NCBI GenBank assembly: GCA_963971575.1 | Contig: OZ020617.1 | Span: 19,801,403 to 19,865,402 of the forward strand | From: Liopterus haemorrhoidalis | Taxonomy: Eukaryota > Arthropoda > Insecta > Coleoptera > Dytiscidae | Length of the DNA: 64,000 nucleotides | Reading direction: 5' to 3' | Shown: positions 55,760 through 64,000 of the stretch, piece by piece | How positions within the stretch are numbered: position 1 is the stretch's first letter | How the letters are laid out: every line of letters begins with the position of its first letter | Made by a program: the position numbers and the translations under genes | The notes under the pieces: model-generated | What the model was told of the DNA's origin: nothing | Seen by the model: the letters and a program-made list of their open reading frames with translations, nothing else | Database searches by the model: none

Positions 55760-55885
55760 TTATGTCATTAAACTAGAAGATGGGTAGCTCGCTTCGCTCG
55801 GCTTCTTCTAACCAAACACTTACTAACCTAACCTAACCTAAGATAGTGTTTTGTCATTGAACTAGAAGATGGTTAGCTCGCTCGA
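55760..55885. repeat. Short tandem duplication with telomere-like CCTAA
   Basis: TCATTAAACTAGAAGATGGG and TAGCTCGCT recur about 88 bases apart. Between them, CTAACCTAACCTAACCTAAG (55823-55842) is nearly four units of CCTAA, the complement of the common insect telomere repeat TTAGG. It is too short to call a telomere. Confidence 0.5.
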
Positions 55886-56317
55886 ATCTAGAAACCATTG
55901 TTTTAGAGCCACTGACAATTCTTGAATTATTTAGTGTAGTCGTTATGTGCTGCCATCTGTATAAAGTTTGAAGGGGGATATTGTAAACATTGGCCAAAAT
56001 TTTAAATGAAGGTGTAGAAAATTTAATACCGACGAACATGGGAAGATGTAATAATAAGAAAACAGATAGAACCACAGACTACATGTTTCGGAAAAATTTG
56101 GGATTTACATTAAAAAAAATGAATATTTTCGTTTAAATATGTTATTAAATTTTGCAAAACAAGAATTAGATTTTAAGGGCAGCAGAGCTATGAATACATG
56201 GAGTAAATTTGAAATAGGGATTGGGCTAGTCTAAATTTCGCTTGAGGGATGGGAGTCTAAATTTGTTACCTTATTATTGCCTCTTCACATGTATAATATT
56301 ATATTATAGTAGTATTA

Positions 56318-57338
56318 TGGCCGGTATTATAAAGCAAAATAGTTTGCTACTAAATTTTAGTTAAGAGTTAAACTAATTTAACCCATAGATTTCGGTATTA
56401 TAAAATTTGTTTTAAAAAAGGTACCAACTAAATCTACAAACTAAATTAGTTGACAGATTTTCTGGGTACTAAATTATAGTTGGAAACTATATTTGTATTA
56501 CATTTAAATAGTTAGCATTTTGTTTATATTGAAATAACTTGTTTTTACTATTTATACTAAAATATATATTTGATAATTAATAACTGCAAAGTAAGTAATA
56601 ATATTGTACATAAAAAAAAAAATACATATGAATAGATTTATATTTATAAACAACACAAAATTTACAGGTTAGATCATCAGTATCATCTGTCAGTAGTGTA
56701 TCATCACCATCCGTAAACAGTATTTCTGACAGTAATAATGATGAAAATTCAAGAATACGTCAACCTAGAGAATTTCTTGAAAGAAGGGGCGAAAGAAGGG
56801 AAAGAAGGGGTGTCTTCTTTCAAGAAATTCTATAATGATGATTAATTATGAAATAGTTATTATAATGATGAACAATTTAAACACAGATTTCGGTTTTCAG
56901 AAGATACTGTTTTGTCTATTTTTGAATTAATTGATAATTAAATAAAGTCCTTAACTTATATTAAATTATATCTATTAATTGTTCTTTTTCAATTTCTGTA
57001 TAATTTTTGCCTCTATCCCATTTTTTTCCATTTGAAATACTTTTTAACTCTACGAATTCTTTTTCACTGTCAAAATTATAGGTTATAAACATTAAACTGT
57101 TAAAGCTACAACAGAAAAACCGCGAAATATAGTATAGGCATCTACCGGTCAGTTGTATACTAACGTTCGGTCGGTAAATCTTGAGACTAAATTATTTTAG
57201 TTGTGAACTAGTTGATTAGTTGGCTGTTCTGATTTATAATACCGAAATTAAATAACTTGTTATATTAGTTATCAACTAAATTTAGTTTACAACTATTTAG
57301 TTGGGTCTTAAATTATGTTTTTATAATTAGAACGGCCA
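56318..57338 (+). mobile_element. PIF/Harbinger element with TTA duplication
   Basis: TGGCCGGTATTATAAAGC at the left and its approximate complement (ATAATTAGAACGGCCA) at the right are flanked by TTA on both sides (56315-56317, 57339-57341). Subterminal regions repeat ACTAAATTTAGTT-like phrases. Inside, EQFKHRFRFSEDTVLSIFEL near 56868-56930 matches the helical opening of HARBI1-like transposase. No catalytic domain is left. It is a deleted derivative. Confidence 0.75.
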
Positions 57339-57715
57339 TTAGAATACCAATTATATTATTATTATATCTTAAATACAAAATAAAATGATAAGTTATTATT
57401 ATATAATATGTATTTTTGTTTTTTATATTTTATCACGATATTTCATTGATAATCGTAATATTTTTTTACTATTATACGAGTAATAATCGAAAGTTTGATG
57501 ACATAAATATTAATATACACATTCAAAATATTTGACATGTCAATCACAATTTTGACATTACAATTTAGTAATAACCTCAATATGATGAAACTTAACCATA
57601 CTTTTAAAAGCCAGATTTACAAGTTCACATGATTCTACAAAAGTCTATTTACACCACAACAGTCACTAAAGTAACCAGTATATAAATAGTTTCGTATTAC
57701 AAATTGAGACAGATT

Positions 57716-58224
57716 ATAAACAATATACAACAGAGAAAAAATGCAAAACAGATTATTCCAGTAACGTCCCAAAATGTAGTTGAACGACAAAACCGGGCGC
57801 CATCTGTGAACTCGTTTACATACTAACGTCGCATGGCAAATAAGGTTATGTTGGCTGTCGCGACTATAATTACCGAAACGGCGCCAATATCGCCTTCTGA
57901 ACTTTTCACACGAAAAAGTATAGTCATATGTCAACGTATATAAACAGTATTGGTTTATAAATGTATATAGTATATTTGAATTATAACGGAGTATTAAAAA
58001 AGTGTACAAATATATGTGAATCCATTTATAATAAAATTTGCTGTTTTTAAATGAATATTTTCAAACGTTATAATGTTGGTGCTAGGTTATACTCACACAG
58101 ATAAAAAAATATTATACTTTGAACTTAAAACATTTATTTAAAAGTGAAGAAAGTCAAGTAATTATATTATTTTACTGTTTCAGAATCCAAGCGAAATACT
58201 AATTGTCCCCATTTAATTTAACTG
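57716..58224. other. Unassigned stretch
   Basis: No gene was recognised. A GC-richer patch at 57770-57900 has no motif. Confidence 0.4.
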
Positions 58225-58990
58225 AAGAAGAATCAATTACATATATGAAAAGTTTAATACTTTACTTTCAGAACAGAGAAATGTAATTTATGAAAGAGCA
58301 AAATTCTTCAGTATTGTTCGAAAGAAAGATGATCGTATAGAAGTGTTTATAAATAATTTGTACTGCACGATTGAAAATTTTGAATTTAAGGAATTAAAAG
58401 GATTAATGATTCTGGACCGATTAGCAGTAGGTGTTTGGGATGTAAAATTAGCAGAGGCTCTACAGCGAGATGCACATTGCAATCAGTTAGTATGTGAACA
58501 AAGCAATATGAAACAGTGAAAGCAGAACAAATAACAATTAGAAAAACTGATGAAGAATGTGTTGAAAATGTAAGAAAATATAATTTTAACAACGTGAACA
58601 TAGAATATCGACATATACGAAACAACGTACAACAAGAAATGAATGTGAAAAGTGTGGTGCTACGTCTTATCTTTATTTATCAAGATGTCCTGCCAATAAA
58701 TTATTATGTAATAATTGCAAAACTATCGGTCATTATGGCACATTTTGGAAGAAAAATATATATTTTAAATGTGTCTGGATGAAACTAAAGAATATGATAT
58801 GGAGGACAATTATTTAGAATAAACAAAAATTATTATTGAAGAAGTGAACAACGAAGGAGAAGACACAACCAGTGGACATAAATTTAAAAATATGTAATAA
58901 AATGGTACATTTTAAGATAGAGAAGGACGCCGATGTTACCGTAATAGACAAATCATTATTTGAAATATTAAAACTTAAACTTAAATAGAT
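58225..58990 (+). pseudogene. Gypsy (Mag-type) gag and protease scrap
   Basis: The translation gives ERAKFFSIVRKKDDRIEVFI, NLYCTIENFEFKELKGLMIL and DRLAVGVWDVKLAEALQRD, the order of a Mag-type Gypsy gag. A frameshift near 58515 leads to two zinc-knuckle-like clusters at 58645-58750 (CEKCGATSY, CPANKLLCNNC, GHYG). A protease-like ADVTVIDKSLFEI follows near 58930, with the DTGA active-site triad lost. No LTRs were found. It is an inactive fragment. Confidence 0.65.
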
Positions 58991-59004
58991 GACTAAAACA
59001 TTAA

Positions 59005-59148
59005 GGGCCGGTTTCTGAAAGCATATTTAACTATAACCAAATAGTTAGAAAATGGTTGCTATAGTTACTTATGAGATATTAATGAGATATATTATGACCG
59101 TAGTTGACCATTTGTGTGTAAGTTTACTAAGCTTTCAGAAGTCGGCCC
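59005..59148. repeat. MITE-E, copy 1
   Basis: The inverted ends GGGCCGGTTTCTGAAAGC and GCTTTCAGAAGTCGGCCC are flanked by TAA at both sides. The body has AACTATAACCAAATAGTTAG. It is a PIF/Harbinger-type MITE by ends and duplication. It shares its right TAA with the next copy. Confidence 0.85.
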
Positions 59149-59151
59149 TAA

Positions 59152-59288
59152 GGGCCGGTTTCTGAAAGCTAAGTTAACTATAACCAAATGGTTAGAAAAT
59201 GGTTGTTATGGTTACTTATGGGATTGTTATATTGTAACTGAGTTTAACCAGCAGATTAAACTCGGCTAAGCTTTCAGACACCGGCCCC
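59152..59288. repeat. MITE-E, copy 2 (adjacent)
   Basis: It has the same ends (GGGCCGGTTTCTGAAAGCTA; GCTTTCAGACACCGGCCCC) and body as copy 1. The left TAA at 59149-59151 is shared. The right flank is TAG. The head-to-tail pair with one TAA between suggests insertion of one next to the other at the duplicated target. Confidence 0.82.
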
Positions 59289-59515
59289 TAGGGTCCCTAA
59301 AGTCAGTTAACTATGGTAACAACTGACTAATGGTCAAGTCTGACTAATAGTCAACTTTATTTTGCGTTGTATAAACATTTTTTAAAGATTGGTCAGTGGA
59401 ACAATTGGTTTACTATGCACAGATATTTTTTGCTAATGTGAACTGTACTTCAAGTGACAGTAATCAGCTGTAAAGAATTAAAACGTTTTAAAACGAACTA
59501 AAAAAATGTATTTAT

Positions 59516-60030
59516 CATTTTTCAGATATTACTGAAGACAAAAATGTGATAATTGAACAATTCAAAAGAAAGAAAATTTGGTACCAGATTACAGATGAAT
59601 TTTACTCAAGTTGCATGAAGAGACATAAAACAAATTAAATATTTGTATTTTAATTAAAAAAAAAATAAATAATAATAAACAAACTAAAAAGAACATTTGT
59701 GAATTAAATGTACGCTCTTCAGTATCTGTTTAGGAGCTGGTTTCTTGAAAAATACAGTTTTCGTTGTAGTACTGATATAGTGTTGATACCAATGGAAACA
59801 ACAAATGATTGAGAATATGTCGATAACAGTATTTTAGCCTATATATTTTACAACCACCTCCTGCCTACCTAAGTGATTCAGAACTGGCTTTAGTTCATAT
59901 TTTTTATCAAGTTGAACCAGAACCAGAACCTGAAATGCAACAAGAAATTAATCCTGAACCTTCCAATCGTAACAAAAAAAAAAGACAAGCAAGAAACATA
60001 ATTTTAAAAAATAATAATAATAACACATTA
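59516..60030 (+). pseudogene. Harbinger Myb/SANT-like protein relic
   Basis: The front reads IIEQFKRKKIWYQITDEFYS, similar to the Myb/SANT-like domain that partners PIF/Harbinger transposases. After a gap and frameshifts the tail PEPEPEMQQEINPEPSNRNK is seen near 59920-59985, acidic then basic. Stops are present. The partner enzyme relic is at 60208-60640. Confidence 0.55.
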
Positions 60031-60207
60031 TAAAAGTTTATTATAAGAGTAAATACCAGGCTGCGCTAATAGAGAAAAATAAAGCAAGAATGCTGTACAA
60101 TTATGACTTAAATATAAATTGAATTAGAATTAATAAAAAAATTAAACTATAAAAAATAATAAAGTGGTTTTGTTTTAATTATTACATTATATTGTATTAA
60201 TTTTTTT

Positions 60208-60640
60208 AGGGTACACCAATAACTGTTTGGATTAATGCACTACGTACAGCCACATTGGTATCATTACCCTCTCAAATATTTGGTTCATCGCTCTGCAATA
60301 GTTCTACAGGAATTTCTATCGTATCATGCTGTTGTATACAAAAATTATGTAAAACGGCACAATTGCCATTCCTGTTGCAACATGGGCCCTGTTAGAATTT
60401 TTCTCTACTCTTGTATGTGTATTCAAAGGTAGTATCAGGAAAAATTGTTGATAAGTGCACCAGGTGACTGAATTGGAATAGGTGTATAATCTATTGCTCC
60501 GAGTACTTGTATGATATAAAATTAGTACTTCACTAAAGCCTTTTTTCGCCGTCTGAAGAATCTTATTCCATATCTTCTGTTGAGGGCAAAGAACATAGGC
60601 TGGAAGTTGAAATTTTTCTATTGCTCAAATAGGATAAGGA
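60208..60640 (-). pseudogene. Harbinger DDE transposase relic
   Basis: The minus strand has QVLGAIDYTPIPIQSPG (60515-60465), matching the G-A/C-I-D-x-T-x-I-P/A-I motif around the first Asp of HARBI1-like enzymes. CAVLHNFCIQQHDTIEIPVE (about 60365-60305) matches the L-H-N-F/I-C C-terminal signature. It then ends VAVRSALIQTVIGVP. The middle of the domain, with the other Asp and Glu, is deleted. Confidence 0.78.
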
Positions 60641-60870
60641 AAAAACAATAATAGAAATCTAGAATTATGTACGAATAATCAAAATATGTAAATATATAAT
60701 GATTATATATGTATTTAATATTTATTTACAGTGGTACTAAATAAATATATATAAATTATTCATGTATTTAATATTTCTTTTACAATTATATTATAACGTT
60801 ATTGAAATATCAAATTAAAAATTGATTTTGAATTTATAAGGAAATTTTGTAGGTTATGTTATATTAATAT

Positions 60871-61530
60871 AATGTTCCGTAACTGCACACCTAACTACCG
60901 CGGTCGCGGTTGCGGTAAAGTCGTGGTAAGTTGTGGTTACCCAGTGGTTACCTGAAAACGCATTTTAGTAACGGAACGGTAGTCACACCTCAGTTGATAA
61001 AACAGACAACTGAACTGTCATTTTATGGACGTTATAGGTTATAAATATTCTCTTACAAACTTATTAATAAAAATATTTGTTTTATTAGTACTTGTTTACA
61101 ATAGCACATTATATAAGAACATATATGATTTTTCCCGATATTATTTTTCACGACATCGATCAATATTACTAAAAATCAGTTACTTACACTCATTCTTACT
61201 GTTTTAGTTATGCACTATAGTAAAATAATATTATAATTTACTACTTGCACTACAAAGAAACGATTAATTCCCGCTACTTAACTCTCGCCTTATTGTAATT
61301 GTTTTGAAATTCCCGCCTTTTGTAGTTTAAATTAGATCTGAAGTTTGTAGTGGGAGGAAATAACCACACTAACCGCGATATTTGTACGGTTAGTTTGGTT
61401 ACAAAAAAGTAACCAAAATTTTCAGTAACCGCGTTCCGAAACCTAACAATTTTCCTGAAAAGGTTAATGTCGTACACTTTCGGAACGGGAAACTTCAACC
61501 GCGGTTACTTTCGTCGAGTAATGGAACATT
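60871..61530. repeat. MITE-F with AATGTTCC ends
   Basis: The inverted ends AATGTTCCGTAACT and AGTAATGGAACATT are about 660 bp apart. Subterminal GGTAACCGCGGT-like phrases occur at both sides (CTACCGCGGTCGCGGTTGCG; TTCAACCGCGGTTACTTTCG). Motifs such as GTTCCGTTAC recur inside. No coding and no clear target duplication. It lies inside the Harbinger relic. Confidence 0.7.
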
Positions 61531-62094
61531 GTATAAAGTCACATTAATTAATAATAGTTAGGTGCATTTTCCTTTTAAAACACAAATTAAGAATTTAATC
61601 TACCGTCTTCTTAATTAAATTACTTTTTTCTCTTATTTAGCTCCGAAATTATGAAAATAAAATTTATGAAAAAACCGAATATTGACGTAAATCGTAGTTA
61701 AACTGTGATCAAGGTATAGTTAGAAAAATTCAATTGTTTGACGCGAGTTCAAGTCGTGACCAACGTTTGTGCAACACTTAACCAAGGAAGCCTTGGTTGA
61801 ACTCACGTTAAATGCGAAGTAAACTATGCATAGTTGACTTGTGGTTAACTTTGGATTGTTTTTTGTTCCTGCAACAGTTTACTAAGGCAACCGTAGTTGA
61901 CCATATAGCTTATAGTTTACTGAGCTTCTAGAAACCGGCCCTTAGTGTTTACGACAGAAATAATATATTTTGATTCTAAATTTTTATATTAAAATAAACA
62001 ATTAGTACATACAATTTAGTTTATAGATAACAATATTAAGAGACCATTATTAAGTAGGTTCTTTACGATTATTCTTAATATGTTAAAACTATAC

Positions 62095-62935
62095 AGATAC
62101 TGGCCTAGAGACTCATAGAACTTCCAAAAAACCACCTGCGATGAAGAGCTAATTCAGACATGCCAGGGAAATTTCCACAAGATAATTGAAAGGAATAATA
62201 AAGTCCTAATAGTTTGGATTCCTTCCCATATCGGCATAACCGGACATGAACTAGCAGACAAAGCAGCCAAGGATTCCATGTCAACGCCAACAGTCACAGA
62301 GAATATTACAATACCAGCTGGAAAATCCAAAATCAAACAACGTGAAATATAACAAGTTAAGAAAAATAAAATATCATACAATCCCATAGACGACCATAGG
62401 CAGGAGAAGAGACCAAGTCGTTATTACAAGAAGGCACACACAAACACATATTCAAAAAAACAGAACCACCCATTTGCAACACATGTAATACACTACTCAC
62501 AATCGAACACATCATAATGCAATGCACCAAATACGCACACCACAGACAAAAAGACAACATACCACAATCACTCTCAGAAGCACTAGGCACCAACACAGAA
62601 ACATTACTCAACACTCTTCTGTTTCTGACAGACATTGATCACTACCACCAAATCTAGATCTTCTTAACTTCACCCATTCTTAAAAATTCTACAAAACATC
62701 TTATGTTGCGATGTCAATTGTTACAATTGCTTACCTTAAAATATTATATTACATACTGATGTACCATAACCTGTATCTAAACTTATTCAGATTATTACAT
62801 ATTATTACTATATACACTGTAAATAATTAGTTATTAGTTAATACAAAATAATACATGGCAGATACACTGTAAATCTTGTATCTATATAGTGTAATGGCCT
62901 AAGCTGCTGAAGCACTCAAATAAATAAAAAAAGGC
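62095..62935 (+). mobile_element. LINE 3' end with RNase H domain
   Basis: The 5'-truncated copy starts in the RNase H part (VWIPSHIGITGHELADKAAK near 62215-62275, with the 'H-x-G-x-x-G-N/H-E-x-A-D' motif). It continues to a zinc-knuckle-like PPICNTCNTLLTIEHIIMQC near 62468-62525. A 3' UTR and an AAAT-type tail end at about 62932. Presence of RNase H points to the I/Jockey group. At least one frameshift lies between the domains near 62350-62400. Confidence 0.8.
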
Positions 62936-62989
62936 TGCTAGAGTACTCGTTTAGCTACCTCCTTTCCAATGATCCAACTCAACCACGGT

Positions 62990-63290
62990 GACGACCACGA
63001 GTCCTATCATAGCCTACTTCCGAGTAGGCCAAACAGCAGTCAACATGTGAGTGAAGCAAGTCCCCCAGGCTTTTCGACTCCCTGATGGGCAATTCCTGCC
63101 ATGGAAGCAGCTCCCAAGCGATTCCGGTCAACACGGGGTGAACGAGAGTCTTCTCCCAGTTATCACAGCATTTCCATTAAATATTAATAATGTAATTACT
63201 AATTTTTTAATAACATTTACTGTTACCAGGGTTTTGCATTCACATCAAACCACCCTCGTGACAATATTAAACTCCTGGATTAGTCATTTC
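62990..63290 (+). repeat. Dispersed repeat alpha, copy 2
   Basis: It is collinear with 1726-1960, from AGTAGGCCAAACAGCAGTCA through CTCCCTGATGGGCAATTCCT to CAAACCACCCTCGTGACAAT. It is longer than copy 1 by an AT-rich piece near 63170-63230. Its origin is unknown. Confidence 0.6.
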
Positions 63291-64000
63291 TGCTAATGAA
63301 AAAGGCATTTTAACAACTTTTGAAACTTTGAGCAGCATTCAAATTCAGGCAATGTTATAATTCAATATAATTACACAATATGGCGATGAAGTGATTCAGC
63401 TAAATTCCATAATATATAGTCTCAATAAGGTATTCAACTCGGATATATCCTATCAGGATTGGGACATAATGCTCTGAGATATGTAACTATTGTTACAATG
63501 TAACTATGTAATTAAATAGTTGTGTTATTGTTAAGTTATGTTATTGTAAGTATTACAACTAACTCAACAGTAGTTAACTAGGTAATATATGAAGTTGCAT
63601 CATGTGGTGCATGAATGAGGAAAATGATGTTTACCTTTGATTAAATTGTGGATTTGCTTATTAGAGATTATGCTCCTAATTATTGACCGGTAGTTTACTT
63701 ACCACAACCTGGGAACAGATATTACAGACATTAATTACTAATTCCGCATATTATATTATGTGACAGACGCGGACAGTACTGTACCTGTAATTTCGTAACC
63801 ATTAGTAATTAAGACAGAACCAATATTATAATACGCAAGAGAGCTTCAAAATTGATATACATTTAATTTTTTTTTTGAAAGTAAGTTTTATATTAATCAT
63901 AGTTAGTATGTTGGCTAATGCCATACACAATTATCATTTTACTGTATTAGTACTGTTAATTTTATAAACGATGGTGTCCAACGATTTTTCTAATTCGGTT
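63291..64000. other. Unassigned AT-rich end of window
   Basis: No gene, TIR or tail was recognised. GTTATTGTTA-like phrases near 63525-63560 are short low-complexity sequence. Confidence 0.4.

Larger units (their letters stand above)
55493..57715. repeat. Long MITE-D-type element (both ends present)
   Basis: The left end CTGTCTCAATTTGTAATACG and the right end CGTATTACAAATTGAGACAG are in inverted orientation 2.2 kb apart. Each is followed inward by the same body sequence as the small copy at 46956-47136. The interior includes the Harbinger element at 56318-57338. It may be one large element or two solo ends. Confidence 0.55.
59289..61941. mobile_element. PIF/Harbinger relic with two genes
   Basis: The region holds a Myb-like gene (plus) and a DDE transposase (minus), the standard pair in Harbinger elements. 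The right boundary at 61941 has the inverted MITE-E end (TTTCTAGAAACCGGCCC form). The left boundary may be 59005 or 59152, in which case the MITEs are its own end or derivatives. It is interrupted by MITE-F. Confidence 0.6.

Noticed and set aside
62105..62635. Minus-strand frames of 61-92 codons
   Set aside because: They are shadows of the plus-strand RNase H and zinc-knuckle region of the LINE.

Overview
This window looks like repeat-rich DNA from an arthropod, most likely an insect. It is visibly AT-rich. Nearly all recognisable coding sequence is decayed transposon protein: mariner/Tc1, PIF/Harbinger, LINE, Penelope, Copia and a Gypsy-type gag. I found no confident host gene, ribosomal RNA, functional tRNA, CRISPR array or bacterial-style operon. 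The one host-like candidate is a 64-codon reading frame at 55.06 kb, which I do not recognise. The organism call is inference from the mix of elements.

Layout. 0-3.5 kb: MITE and hAT ends, a mariner N-terminus and a dispersed repeat. 3.5-7.35 kb: a large inverted duplication whose arms each carry a LINE C-terminus and a repeat (family beta) with a tRNA-Glu-like core and a CAGA microsatellite. 7.9-12.1 kb: a minus-strand CR1/Jockey-group LINE whose ORF1 reads SAP-like, coiled coil, SGNH esterase-like. 13.1-13.7 kb: a Tc1-type MITE split by a tRNA-derived SINE. 17.0-19.9 kb: a mariner with about 105-bp terminal inverted repeats (TIRs), then a Penelope-like element whose reverse transcriptase is split by a LINE just before its YVDD motif. 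21.6-26.1 kb: a three-layer nest, with a 2.7-kb foldback palindrome inside a Copia LTR inside a TIR element. 28.8-32 kb: a mariner deletion derivative and fragments of two LINEs. 33.2-36.4 kb: a four-to-five-layer nest around a Tc1/mariner-like transposon with 120-bp TIRs and about 82 residues between its second D and its E. 37.5-43.2 kb: a mariner-like transposase, a LINE inserted into repeat family gamma, and a nearly identical 351-bp tandem duplication. 43.7-54.3 kb: two SINE copies, and two ends of a possible 10-kb TIR element that encloses MITEs, a 121-bp satellite and a near-complete LINE (48.47-53.5 kb). 55-62 kb: Harbinger-type elements, a gag fragment and twin MITEs. 62.1-63.3 kb: a LINE RNase H and 3' end, and a second copy of the first dispersed repeat.

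The elements interact by nesting. In several places the target site can be read directly: TA for the long-spacer transposon, an 8-bp duplication for the hAT MITE, AGAAG for Copia, TTCTATT for the LINE in Penelope, and 11-12 bp duplications for the LINE and SINEs. This gives a readable order of insertions. Most proteins are broken by stops, frameshifts or insertions. The best-preserved element is the 5-kb LINE: its ORF1 is open and its ORF2 has one visible one-base frameshift. All family names are from memory of conserved motifs, with no database search.
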